Program-made: the position numbers and the translations under genes
The notes under the pieces: generated by a model
Told to the model about the DNA's origin: nothing
The model's database searches: none
What the model saw: the letters and a program-made list of their open reading frames with translations, nothing else
Shown: in pieces, positions 1 to 8,465 of the stretch
Layout of the letters: the number at the start of each line of letters is the position of its first letter
Position numbering within the stretch: the stretch's first letter is position 1
From: Fibrobacterota bacterium
Lineage (GTDB): Bacteria; Fibrobacterota; Fibrobacteria; UBA11236
Reading direction: 5' to 3'
Assembly (NCBI GenBank): GCA_028287505.1
Contig: JAQBPN010000011.1
Span: forward strand, 53,077 to 117,076
Length of the DNA stretch: 64,000 nt

Positions 1-729
1 GATGGGGCTCTGCTCAGCGGCCACGGCCGCTTCCTTCTCCACGATGGAGGCCAGGGTGATCCAACCGACCTGTCCGTATTTCCGGTACATGTCGGTCCGC
101 AGGTCGAACTCCCGGGTCACGTCCTGGAACCGCTTGGCCATCACCTTGAGCACGTCCCGTTCCGTCACCTTCCACGGTAACACGTAGGTATCCGGGAACA
201 GGAAGCCTTCCAGGGACGGCGCGTCCACATGGCAGGCCTTGGCGAACTCGGAGGAATGGACCAGGGAGTCGAAGCGCAGGCTGTCCAGGGGGAAACGCGC
301 CCTGAGGATGCCATAGGTTTCCCAGGAGGTCTTGCCCTCGGGGATGGTCACCACCTGGGTGGCCATCTTGCCGCTCGTCAGTTTGAAGGTCATTTCCAGC
401 ACGGAGTTGGAGGGGCGGATGTAGAAGTATCCGGCGCGGATCTTCTTGTCCTGGCCGGAAACCCGGAGGAAGAGGCGGAATACCGTGGCGTTGGGGATAA
501 GGCCCTTGTACTGGAGGTCCTGGGCAAGGTTGGCCAGGGAAACCTTGGGGAGTACCTCGTACAATACGTCTCCGGAGACGGGATCGGCTTCCAGCCCCGT
601 TACCGCCGCGGACTTGGGCACGGATTTGGCGGTCAGGGCCCAGACCATGGCCAGCGCGCCCGCGGCCGCCAGGGCCAGCAAAGCAAAGCCCTTGAAGAGA
701 GAGAATCCTTTTTTTCCCCGTTTCGCCAT
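1..729 (-). CDS. mltG: Endolytic murein transglycosylase, MltG/YceG family (partial)
   Basis: This is the N-terminal 243 residues of a YceG-like (MltG) protein; the C-terminus lies beyond the left edge. The family cleaves nascent glycan strands in the periplasm and is anchored by one N-terminal membrane helix. The sequence shows a basic start (MAKRGKKG), a hydrophobic segment at about residues 13-32, the conserved PEGKTSWE stretch, then EGFLFPDTY, and ASIVEKEAA, which carries the Glu known to be catalytic in the family. The ATG at 729 is the start next to the basic N-terminus. It follows the glycosyltransferase gene ending at 839 by 109 nt on the same strand, so it may be the last gene of the capsule block or have its own promoter. 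The assignment is strong; the link to the upstream operon is inferred from position only. Confidence 0.9.
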   Translation of the reverse strand, partial: MAKRGKKGFSLFKGFALLALAAAGALAMVWALTAKSVPKSAAVTGLEADPVSGDVLYEVLPKVSLANLAQDLQYKGLIPNATVFRLFLRVSGQDKKIRAGYFYIRPSNSVLEMTFKLTSGKMATQVVTIPEGKTSWETYGILRARFPLDSLRFDSLVHSSEFAKACHVDAPSLEGFLFPDTYVLPWKVTERDVLKVMAKRFQDVTREFDLRTDMYRKYGQVGWITLASIVEKEAAVAAEQSPI

Positions 730-838
730 CAATGTATCGCCGGTCTGAGGTTAGTCCTGTCCTGAACCAAGTATGGAAATATTATCCACAAATTCCAATT
801 TACCGCCGTTTGCCGCAACGGGCAGGGAAAGTTCCCCG

Positions 839-1945
839 TCAATTATACCCGTGGCGGCCCCGGGAGGCCAGTACCCGGCGGATCTTGTCCGCCACCAGGG
901 CGGGTTCCATCTTCCGCAGGCAGGAAAAATGGCTGCAGGGGGGCATGGATCCCAGATAGTAGCACGGCCGGCACGGGACGTCTTCCAAAAAGACGGGCGT
1001 GGACGTGAGGGGGTTCCATTTCCCGGGATCCGTGGGACCGAACAGGGTCACGGTCGGCACATCGCAGGCCGCGGCCAGATGCATGGTTCCGGTATCGTTG
1101 CCCACCACCAGATCGCAGGCAGCCACCTCGCGCTGCAGGGCCTGGAAATCCAGGGTGCCGGTGATGTCCTTGACCTTGCCCTTGGCCATCGCCGCTATCC
1201 TGCCGCCCTCCTCCTTTTCATCCGGGGCGCCGAGAAGGATGAATTCATGGCCCTCCGGAGACATGAGGGTGATCAGTTCCGCGTACTTTTCCCACGGCCA
1301 TTTTTTCTGGGGCCAATTGAAGGACGATCCGAAAACCACTCCGATGCGGCGGCCCTTTGCGACCGGTTCCGGCCCGGATTCGATGGCTTTGGGATACAAC
1401 GCATCGGGAAGGGAGCCGGGGATCTCCATGCCCAGCACCCGGTAGAAGCATTGCCATTCGGGCATGTGGCGCGGCAGCGGGACTTCGAAGTCATGGTATT
1501 TGGGAAGGGCGCCCTCCACCTGGAATCCGCGGGAATAGGGAATGCCTATCAGCCGCTTCAGCACGGGTCCGGTCCCGCGGTACAGTTCCAGATCGATGAA
1601 CTGGGAATACCGGTTGCGGCGCAGCCGGATCAGCAAGGCCGCCAGCCGGCTCCACAGTCCGGGATTGAGCAGTTCCAGGATCAGGCGGCGGCCGGTGATG
1701 GGCAAGACGTGCACGCCCCGGATCTCGGGCGCGCGGCGGTATACCTCCGCGATGCGGGACGAAACGAGCATGTCCAGGACGATTTCCGGATGGCGGCGTT
1801 TGAATTCCCGGATGGCGTACAGGGAGACGATGGCGTCGCCCATGCAGCACCATTTGCAGACGAGTACGCGCTGGCGCCCCTCGGGTTCCGGGGGCTTGGC
1901 GCGGTTGCGTTCGCGCAAGCGGATGAAGGCCAGGACCCCTTTCAT
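839..1945 (-). CDS. Glycosyltransferase family 9 (heptosyltransferase-like)
   Basis: The protein resembles the ADP-heptose:LPS heptosyltransferase family (GT9, GT-B fold). Its N-terminal domain opens with RVLVCKWCCMGDAIVSL, the usual 'IxxGDxxxS' pattern. The C-terminal half has GVVFGSSFNWPQKKWP, the nucleotide-sugar site region VGNDTGTMHLAAA, and TLFGPTDPGKWNP, all typical of the family. A Cys-rich stretch (CRPCYYLG...CSHFSCL) near the C-terminus is also common in GT9 members. It is the last glycosyltransferase of the polysaccharide cluster. I start it at the ATG at 1945 (368 residues); a GTG at 1990 that overlaps the upstream TGA as GTGA would add 15 residues and would fit the coupling seen elsewhere in the operon. 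The sugar transferred cannot be told from sequence. Confidence 0.88.
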   Translation of the reverse strand: MKGVLAFIRLRERNRAKPPEPEGRQRVLVCKWCCMGDAIVSLYAIREFKRRHPEIVLDMLVSSRIAEVYRRAPEIRGVHVLPITGRRLILELLNPGLWSRLAALLIRLRRNRYSQFIDLELYRGTGPVLKRLIGIPYSRGFQVEGALPKYHDFEVPLPRHMPEWQCFYRVLGMEIPGSLPDALYPKAIESGPEPVAKGRRIGVVFGSSFNWPQKKWPWEKYAELITLMSPEGHEFILLGAPDEKEEGGRIAAMAKGKVKDITGTLDFQALQREVAACDLVVGNDTGTMHLAAACDVPTVTLFGPTDPGKWNPLTSTPVFLEDVPCRPCYYLGSMPPCSHFSCLRKMEPALVADKIRRVLASRGRHGYN

Positions 1946-1986
1946 GGCCGCGTTTTCCAGGGTCCGGATCAGGGCGTTGCTGCGGG

Positions 1987-3165
1987 TCACCGGGGCGTTC
2001 CCCGCGCTTCCGGACCCGGAAGTCCGGAGAAGGCTGCTTCCAGGCGGCGCGCCGCGGCCGCGGGTCCGTAGGTTTCCTCCGCAAGTCTTTTCGATCCGGA
2101 AAGGGCGGCCGCTTCCGGAAAGGCCAGGAACAGGCTGGCCACCGCTTCCGCCATCTGGGCGGGGGAATCCAGATCCCGCGCGGCCAGGGTGGGGAATACC
2201 TCCGCCAGGGCGGCCAGGTTCCCGGTGCGGCTGGCCAGCACGGGTAACCCGCAGGATACTCCCTCGATGGCGGCCTTGCCGAACTGCTCGGCCTGGCGCG
2301 GGTTCTCGGCGGTGGGCATCACCACCAGGGAGGCGCCGTCCAGGACCGTTTCCAAATCCCCATTGTCGATGTGTCCGCGGAAATCCACCCGGGATTCCAG
2401 CCCCAGGTCGCGGACCAGTCCGGTCAGGCGCCGCCGTTCGGGACCGTCGCCGATGATGCGCAGCCGGTATTCCGGCAGGAGCCGGAGGCTTTCCACCAGC
2501 ACGTCGACGCGCTTGAGCGGGATCAGCCGGCCCACGTAGGCCAGGCAACGCCCGGCCGCGTCCGCCCGCAGGGAACGGCGCGGACGGATCCACAAGGGGA
2601 TGATGAAGACTTTCCCCCGGAAGCCCGCGGCTTTGATTTGCGCGGCGATTTCCAAGGTGGGGGCGATGCATGCGCGATAGGCGGAGAACGCCGATCGCAT
2701 CAGGGCGGAAAACGGCCAGGGAAGTCTTTTGGGCCGGTTCTCGGCGGTGTAGAAGACCAGGGGGATGCCCAGGCTGCGCGCCAGATAGGCCACCTGCCAG
2801 GTGGACAGACACCAAGGTTCTTCCCAGCAATAGATGGCATCCGGTTTCAGGCGGCGCAGCAATCGGCCGAGCCCGATCCACAGGAACAGGGAATTGCGTC
2901 CGCCGGCGACGGTGGCAAGCGGATGCAGGGCGGGTTCGCCGCTGCCGCCCGGGAAAGGGGCCGGTGCGCGGTAGACGTGTCCCAGCGAGCGCGCTTTCCA
3001 GACGCGGGGCAGAATCAGATCCACATGGTGGGAAGTCCAGCCGCGGAACGCCATGCGGTTCTCCTCCGCCGCCAGGGGATGGCCGATCACGGCGAGCTTT
3101 CTAGGGCTGCCCGGGCTTCCGGGACTCCGGAGGCCATGCGTTCCGGCCGGGATGGGATCAGGCAT
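1987..3165 (-). CDS. Glycosyltransferase family 4 (GT-B)
   Basis: A 392-residue cytoplasmic glycosyltransferase. The N-terminal Rossmann-like domain includes RKLAVIGHPLA and the YTAENRPKRLPWP segment typical of GT4 proteins that handle polyprenyl-linked acceptors. The C-terminal domain has LAYVGRLIPLKRVDVL, RIIGDGPERRRL and the E-x7-E-like stretch AEQFGKAAIEGVSCGLPV that contacts the nucleotide sugar. The first eight bases overlap the end of the polymerase-like gene upstream. The donor and acceptor are unknown; membership of the repeat-unit assembly set is inferred from the operon. Confidence 0.88.
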   Translation of the reverse strand: MPDPIPAGTHGLRSPGSPGSPRKLAVIGHPLAAEENRMAFRGWTSHHVDLILPRVWKARSLGHVYRAPAPFPGGSGEPALHPLATVAGGRNSLFLWIGLGRLLRRLKPDAIYCWEEPWCLSTWQVAYLARSLGIPLVFYTAENRPKRLPWPFSALMRSAFSAYRACIAPTLEIAAQIKAAGFRGKVFIIPLWIRPRRSLRADAAGRCLAYVGRLIPLKRVDVLVESLRLLPEYRLRIIGDGPERRRLTGLVRDLGLESRVDFRGHIDNGDLETVLDGASLVVMPTAENPRQAEQFGKAAIEGVSCGLPVLASRTGNLAALAEVFPTLAARDLDSPAQMAEAVASLFLAFPEAAALSGSKRLAEETYGPAAAARRLEAAFSGLPGPEARGTPR

Positions 3166-4717
3166 GGTGGGTCCCCGGGAAGGAAATCGCGCGTCCTTGG
3201 GGCTGCGGGCCCTTGGCAGGCGGGGCTCCGGCCTCCAGCGTCGCTTGCGCCGCCAGGGCGGCCTTCTCCAGGGCCTCCTCCTCGCGCCATTCGCGGTAGA
3301 AGCGGGAAATGCAGCCCATGCTGAACCAGAAGAAAATATCGCCCGGGGGCGTGTGCAAATGCGTGCCCGTGAGATTGAGCACGGTGAGCATGAAAATGAG
3401 GGTGATGAGCATGCGGACCAATTCCACCTTGTCCTTGTCCTTGGAATTGGAAATCACCTTCATGCCGCGGTAGAAACCCACGAACACGATGGCCAGGAAA
3501 CAAATGAAGCCGGGATAGCCTATTTCACCGAGCACCAGGAAATAATAGCTGTGGGCGTATCCGGTGGTTCCCTGGCCTTTTCCCAGGGGAAAGTAGAGGG
3601 AGGTATAGATGATCCCCAGCCAGGTTTCCATGCGCTTTTGCACGCTGTACTCCTGCAGCGGGTTGGCCAGGGCGGCCGTGCGGTTGGTGATCATGGTTTC
3701 GGTCAGGTTGGGATTCTTCTTGTTCAGTTTGGCGGAGATGACCGCGTTCTGGGCCATGCTGCCGCCGTTGCCGCCGCCGCCCTTGGCGGAGAGGCCCCCG
3801 ATCCCGGCCGCCATGAGGGCGATCAGGGTCCATTGCAGCCAGGTCTTCTTGAGGCGCAGAAAGGTTCCGTAGAAGAAAATGCCTGCGGCCACCGCCAGCC
3901 AGTTGGTGCGCACGGTGGCGATCATGATGGGCGCTATGGAAGAGAGCGTGAGCAGGATCCCGAAGGGCGCCAGATGCCGGCCCTTGGCGAAGATCCAGAA
4001 TATCCCTAGCATGAAAAGGATGGTCATGCCGTCGGACATGGCGGCGGGAGACACATAGGTGGAAAAGGGGCGGACCACTCCGTCGATGCGCAGGGTGGTG
4101 AAGGTGATGGAATCGAGCCACTTCTGTTCGAAGCCGGTGAACCCGAAAAGGATCTGGTTGATACCGTAGAGAGCGGTGAGGAAGAGCAGCCAGGAAGAAA
4201 AGCCCAGGATGGCGCGGGTCTCCCTGTAGGTCCGGAGGATATAGCTCCCGGCGAAGAAGAAGAAGACGTAGAGTCCGTTGAACTTGAATCCGTACAGGCC
4301 CTCCTGCACGCTCAACTGGGCGCCCACGAACACCTTGATGAACAACAACAGGGTGTAGATCACGATGAGCACGGAAAAGAGATCCTTGGAGCGCTCCTTG
4401 TTCATGATCCAAAGGAGGATCAGGGCCATGATGAGGCCTCCCATGACTCCGTCGGAAATCAGCATCAGGTAGTCCAGGGTGGGCCTTTCGCTCACCAGGT
4501 AATACATGCGCCGGAACATGGGGACGAACAGGGGCAGGCAGAAAAGGTAATAGACGCCGATCTTAGGATACTTCAGGGTGGGGATGAGGAAAAAGGCGAT
4601 GCAGAAAATCGCCGTTTCCAGCCGGGAAGGAATGTGCACCAGACGATATACGAACCCGGCCCCGAGCAGGAGCAGGAGGGGGAAGATGAGATATTTGAAG
4701 AATACGGTTTTGATCAT
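3158..4717 (-). CDS. O-antigen ligase/polymerase-like membrane protein (Wzy/WaaL type)
   Basis: A 519-residue polytopic membrane protein with about ten or more hydrophobic segments and a long loop at roughly residues 250-400 rich in charged residues and Asn. This is the layout of O-antigen ligase (WaaL) and Wzy polymerases, which join lipid-linked repeat units in the periplasm. A Gly-rich stretch (KGGGGNGGSM) sits in the large loop. The start at 4717 forms an ATGA overlap with the preceding glycosyltransferase. The cluster also contains a Wzx-like flippase and an initiating transferase, so a polymerase role (Wzy) is more likely than a ligase role, but sequence alone does not separate the two. 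The cytoplasmic C-terminal tail is Ala/Pro-rich. Confidence 0.8.
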   Translation of the reverse strand: MIKTVFFKYLIFPLLLLLGAGFVYRLVHIPSRLETAIFCIAFFLIPTLKYPKIGVYYLFCLPLFVPMFRRMYYLVSERPTLDYLMLISDGVMGGLIMALILLWIMNKERSKDLFSVLIVIYTLLLFIKVFVGAQLSVQEGLYGFKFNGLYVFFFFAGSYILRTYRETRAILGFSSWLLFLTALYGINQILFGFTGFEQKWLDSITFTTLRIDGVVRPFSTYVSPAAMSDGMTILFMLGIFWIFAKGRHLAPFGILLTLSSIAPIMIATVRTNWLAVAAGIFFYGTFLRLKKTWLQWTLIALMAAGIGGLSAKGGGGNGGSMAQNAVISAKLNKKNPNLTETMITNRTAALANPLQEYSVQKRMETWLGIIYTSLYFPLGKGQGTTGYAHSYYFLVLGEIGYPGFICFLAIVFVGFYRGMKVISNSKDKDKVELVRMLITLIFMLTVLNLTGTHLHTPPGDIFFWFSMGCISRFYREWREEEALEKAALAAQATLEAGAPPAKGPQPQGRAISFPGTHHA

Positions 4718-5793
4718 GGGTTGCCCGAAGTGCGGGCTTGCGCCATGCGGTAGAGGTCCAGATAGGATGACGCCACCGTCGCGGGCGAAAACCGCCGCGA
4801 GAACTCCCTGGCCCGGCGCACGATCTCCCTGCGGGAGGCTTCGTCCTTGAGCATGCGGCCCACCAAGGCTTCGGTCATGTCGGGCGGCGCCACGACGCCG
4901 GTTTCTCCGTCGCGCACCAGGTATTCGCTGCCGGGATGGGGGGCGGTCACCACCATGCATGAGAAGGCCATGGCCTCGATGATTCCCACCCCGAAGCCTT
5001 CATAGCTGGAAAGGCACAGATAGATCCAACTCTCGCGGTACAGCTTCGCCAGTTGATCCTGGGAAATGCGCGAATGGAAATCCACTCCCCGGTATTCGGT
5101 CCGGCCCTTCAACTCCTCCACCTCGCGCGCGGGGCCCACGTAGCTCAGGCGCAGATCCGGATGGGATTTCCGCAGGCCCAGGAACAGGCCCAAAGCGGCG
5201 TCACCCCGTTTGCGCGACCGGCGCGAACCGAGATAGATGAGACTGGGAAAGGGTGTCTTTTCGGAGGCCACTGGATCGGGTTGTCCGGGAAGCATGCAGG
5301 GAATGACCCGGTCCACTCCCGGCAGGTGGGCGGCCACGTGGGGGGAGATTCCCACCGTGAGGCGGCAGCGGCGGGCTTCCCGTTTTTCCAGCCAATAGGA
5401 AAACCCCTGGGCCAGCTTGCCCTTGAGGTTGCGGGCGTGCCGGTATTCGAGCGCGGCGGTCCCGTAGAAGGTGCGTACGTAGTTCCCGCGATAGCGGATG
5501 AAGCCGCCGTCTCCGTGGATGTGCACCGCATCGTACCCGTCCATCGCCAGGCGGCGGTACCACAGGGGATACCAGATCCTTTTGAGGAAAGGGGCGTAAC
5601 GCAAAGCGGTGCGCAGGCCGGGAAGATTGATGGGCAGGACGCGGTAGCGCGCCTCCGCCGATTGCCTGGAGTGGCTGTAGACGGAAACATCATGGCCCAG
5701 ATCGGTCAGGGCGTTGGCGAGCCGATGGACCTGGATGGCCACTCCCGTAAAGGTGTCGGGAGGGAGATCGCGATGGAGGAAGAGGATTTTCAT
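4714..5793 (-). CDS. Glycosyltransferase family 4
   Basis: A 359-residue GT-B glycosyltransferase. It starts MKILFLHRDLPPDTFTG with the Gly-rich acceptor loop, followed by VAIQVHRLANAL, a typical GT4 N-terminus. The C-terminal domain contains SLIYLGSRRSRKRGD, YVGPAREVEEL and CLSSYEGFGVGIIEAMAFS, the last being the conserved E-G-F-G...E nucleotide-sugar region. The ATG at 5793 overlaps the TGA of the upstream gene as ATGA. It belongs to the repeat-unit assembly genes; sugar specificity is not predictable. Confidence 0.88.
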   Translation of the reverse strand: MKILFLHRDLPPDTFTGVAIQVHRLANALTDLGHDVSVYSHSRQSAEARYRVLPINLPGLRTALRYAPFLKRIWYPLWYRRLAMDGYDAVHIHGDGGFIRYRGNYVRTFYGTAALEYRHARNLKGKLAQGFSYWLEKREARRCRLTVGISPHVAAHLPGVDRVIPCMLPGQPDPVASEKTPFPSLIYLGSRRSRKRGDAALGLFLGLRKSHPDLRLSYVGPAREVEELKGRTEYRGVDFHSRISQDQLAKLYRESWIYLCLSSYEGFGVGIIEAMAFSCMVVTAPHPGSEYLVRDGETGVVAPPDMTEALVGRMLKDEASRREIVRRAREFSRRFSPATVASSYLDLYRMAQARTSGNP

Positions 5794-6896
5794 GCGGCCG
5801 CCTGCAGAAACTTCCAGGTTTCCCGGGCCACCGCCCGGGCCGTGAAGCGTTCGCGCACGTTGTTGAGCTGGGCCTCGCGCACGGCTTTCGCGTTCGCCAG
5901 GGGCAGGCCCGCAAGCATGCCGGCCAGCGATTCGGCATCGCCTTGGCGGAAAGTGGTTTCCGGGAAAAGGGTGAGCTCCGGAATGTGGCCGGAATCGCTT
6001 CCCAAGGCCGCGCATCCGCAAAGGATGCCTTCGATCAAGGACCGGCCGATTTGTTCCTTCCAATCCGCCATGGTCATGGAGGGCAGGATGATATAGTCCC
6101 CAGCCTGGTAGAAGCGGCGCAGGTCTTCGCCTTCCAGGGCCCCGAGATGGGTCCATTTGCCGCCCGGGGTTTCCGCGCAGCTTTTTTCCAGGGGGCCGCT
6201 TCCGGCGCTCAGGACGCGCAAGCGGGGAAAGCGCGGCAACACGGCTTTCAAGAGCAGCAGTCCTTTCGCCTCCACCATGCTCCCGGCGTAGAGGATGGCC
6301 ACGTCGTCGTCGGCCAGGCCCAGGCCGCGCCTGGACTCCCGGATGGAATCCCTCTCCCCGGGAAAGAAGAAGGCTTCCGATCCCCACAAGGGAATCACCC
6401 GCGTGGGTTTGGTGAAACCGTTGGACTTGAGGATCTCGTCCGCTTCCTTGGACGCGGCGATGCTCCGGGACACCAGCTTCTGGTTGATCCAGGTGGCCAG
6501 GCGGTGGTGCCAGCGATGGTAGCCGGGGGCCTTGAGATTCTGCAGGGCGTAGTTGATCACCCGCACGGGCGGCCAGGCCAGGCGCGCGGCCAGGGCATGC
6601 CAGGCCAGACTGGGACGGTCCATTTCATCCATGATGTAGAGGTAACGCGGGCGGAACGCCCAGAGGTGGAAGGCCAGGGCGGGGACGAAATAGCGGGAGC
6701 TCCGCCCGGGAAGGTAGGCCACGGGAATGATCTCGCATGCGGCGTGGCCTTTTCCGGGACCTGCCTGGAAGGACTTGGAGCCGTGTGTCCAGCTGCGCGG
6801 GGACAGTACCCTCACGCGCATATGCGTGGCCAGTTCCAGGAAGAACTGCCGATAGGCGGGCACCACGGCCCCGGACCAGAGGATGAGCACCTTCAC
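5790..6896 (-). CDS. Glycosyltransferase (GT4-like)
   Basis: A 368-residue putative glycosyltransferase. The C-terminal domain has VAILYAGSMVEAKGLLLL, RVLSAGSGPLEKS and an E-x7-E-like region (GRSLIEGILCGCAALGS), as in GT-B enzymes. The N-terminal domain (VKVLILWSGAVVPAYRQFF) is more divergent from common GT4 proteins. The start is a GTG at 6896 forming GTGA with the stop of the upstream GT2 gene; there is no nearby ATG that would keep the N-terminal strand. It is part of the coupled chain of glycosyltransferases. Substrate unknown. Confidence 0.82.
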   Translation of the reverse strand: MKVLILWSGAVVPAYRQFFLELATHMRVRVLSPRSWTHGSKSFQAGPGKGHAACEIIPVAYLPGRSSRYFVPALAFHLWAFRPRYLYIMDEMDRPSLAWHALAARLAWPPVRVINYALQNLKAPGYHRWHHRLATWINQKLVSRSIAASKEADEILKSNGFTKPTRVIPLWGSEAFFFPGERDSIRESRRGLGLADDDVAILYAGSMVEAKGLLLLKAVLPRFPRLRVLSAGSGPLEKSCAETPGGKWTHLGALEGEDLRRFYQAGDYIILPSMTMADWKEQIGRSLIEGILCGCAALGSDSGHIPELTLFPETTFRQGDAESLAGMLAGLPLANAKAVREAQLNNVRERFTARAVARETWKFLQAAA

Positions 6897-7825
6897 GGGG
6901 ACTTGAGCCTGGCGATTTCGCCCATTTGCAGGACGCAGATGGCCCCGATGCATAACTGTTCCAGGAAGGCCACGATCATGGCCTGTCCCGCCGGGACCAC
7001 TCCCCGCAGGCGTTCGGAAACCGTCAGTCCGGGGGTTTTGAAAAGGTAACGCAGGCATTCCTTCAGATAAAGGGCGAAGTATTTCCGGCACCACGCGAAC
7101 AGGGTTCCGCGCGCATCGGGGTAATGGCGCACGCGCCCATAACTGGCCGGGTGCTTCCGATAGAGGCGCATCTCCGCCCGGACCACCCGGTCCTGGGAAC
7201 TGTAGGCCGTGCGCAAGGCCTTGAGAAAGCTGCGGGGAATGTGCGGGTGCTCCACAGCCAGATCGGGGCAGAAGGGAATGGGTCCCAGTCGATCGAGGAT
7301 GGTCAGCGCCAGGTCCGTGTCCTCGCGGAAATTGACCGTGAAGCCTTCGTCGAATCCGCCCAGGGCCAGGATGTCCTCTACTTTGAAGACCATGTTCGCG
7401 GTGGCGTAGGTGCCGCCGCTGGGGTTGTGGAGGGAATGGGTGAAGGGCGGCTTGGGGCCGGGAGTGGGCCGGACCGCGCCTTCCACGGCGGCGGCCTCCG
7501 GGAACCGGGCGGGAAGGCCCGCCAGGGTTTCGAAGTAACGCCCGTCGAGCAGGCAATCGGTATCGGAGAAGGCTATCCAGGGAGTGGGGCAGGCGCGCAG
7601 GGCATGGTTGCGGGCGTGCGCGGCGGAGACGTGCGCCAGGCGGTGGACGGTGATGCCGGGGTGCGATCCCATTTCGCGCAGCACATCCGGAGTCGCGTCT
7701 TCGGATCCGTCGTCGACCACGATCAAGGGAACGCGGGACGCGCCTTCGCGCAGGTAATGGTCCAGGAAAATCCGCAGCAGCGGGGCCTGGTTGTAGGTGG
7801 CGAGCGCCAGGGTGATGGAGGGCAT
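6893..7825 (-). CDS. Glycosyltransferase family 2
   Basis: A 310-residue GT-A glycosyltransferase. The N-terminal catalytic domain shows ITLALATYNQAPLLRIFL, LIVVDDGSEDATPDVL (donor-binding Asp pair) and AFSDTDCLLD, the DxD-type metal site, followed by GFDEGFTVNFREDTDLA, the usual ED acceptor/base motif. The C-terminal part is longer than the minimal domain and ends with a hydrophobic segment that may associate with the membrane. It lies 4 nt after the initiating sugar transferase gene and overlaps the next gene by GTGA. Sugar unknown. Confidence 0.88.
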   Translation of the reverse strand: MPSITLALATYNQAPLLRIFLDHYLREGASRVPLIVVDDGSEDATPDVLREMGSHPGITVHRLAHVSAAHARNHALRACPTPWIAFSDTDCLLDGRYFETLAGLPARFPEAAAVEGAVRPTPGPKPPFTHSLHNPSGGTYATANMVFKVEDILALGGFDEGFTVNFREDTDLALTILDRLGPIPFCPDLAVEHPHIPRSFLKALRTAYSSQDRVVRAEMRLYRKHPASYGRVRHYPDARGTLFAWCRKYFALYLKECLRYLFKTPGLTVSERLRGVVPAGQAMIVAFLEQLCIGAICVLQMGEIARLKSP

Positions 7826-7829
7826 GGAA

Positions 7830-8465
7830 CTAGACCGCCCCTCTACCCAGGAAGACCGTGGGAAAGGTGGCCATCAGGATTTTCAGATCGATGGCCAGGG
7901 AAGCGTTCAGCGCATAATGGACGTCCAGATCGACCATGTCGTCGAACTTCAGGTTGGAGCGTCCGCGCACCTGCCACAGGCCGGTCATGCCCTGGGGCAC
8001 CGTCATGCGCACCTTCTGGATGTCGTTGTATTGGCTGACCTCGCGCAACAAAGGCGGCCGCGGGCCGACCAGGGACATGTCCCCGCGCAACACGTTCCAG
8101 AATTGCGGCATCTCGTCCAGGCTGGTCCGGCGGAGAATGCGCCCCACCCGGGTGATGCGGGGATCGTTGTGCAGCTTGAAGGTGATGCCTCCGGATTCGT
8201 TGAGGTCGTCCAGCTCCCACTGCCGCAAATGCGCGCCCACCTTCATGGTGCGGAACTTGATGAACTTGAAACGGTGGCCGTATTGCCCCACCCGGGTCTG
8301 GACGAAGAAGATGGGACCGCGGGAATCCAGTTTGATGAGGACGACCAGGAACAGGAAGAGGGTGAAGAGGACCATGAGTCCCAGCAATGCGCCGACGATA
8401 TCCACCAGGCGCTTCAAGCCGTGGTAGACGCTATCCTCGATCCCTTTCCGCAAGGTTCGGCCCAT
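7830..8465 (-). CDS. Initiating sugar-phosphate transferase (polyprenyl-phosphate, PGT family)
   Basis: A 211-residue member of the bacterial sugar transferase family (WcaJ/WbaP/PglC type), which moves a sugar-1-phosphate from a nucleotide sugar onto undecaprenyl phosphate to begin each repeat unit. It has the N-terminal reentrant hydrophobic helix (KRLVDIVGALLGL) and the family signatures SRGPIFFVQTRVG, FIKFRTMKV, RITRVGRILRRTSLDEMPQ with the catalytic Asp-Glu pair, MSLVGPRPPL, and MTGLWQVRGRS. It is the short catalytic form, lacking the four extra membrane helices of WcaJ. The ATG at 8465 overlaps the previous gene by 35 nt. This gene fixes the cluster as a lipid-linked repeat-unit pathway; the first sugar is not determined. 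Confidence 0.93.
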   Translation of the reverse strand: MGRTLRKGIEDSVYHGLKRLVDIVGALLGLMVLFTLFLFLVVLIKLDSRGPIFFVQTRVGQYGHRFKFIKFRTMKVGAHLRQWELDDLNESGGITFKLHNDPRITRVGRILRRTSLDEMPQFWNVLRGDMSLVGPRPPLLREVSQYNDIQKVRMTVPQGMTGLWQVRGRSNLKFDDMVDLDVHYALNASLAIDLKILMATFPTVFLGRGAV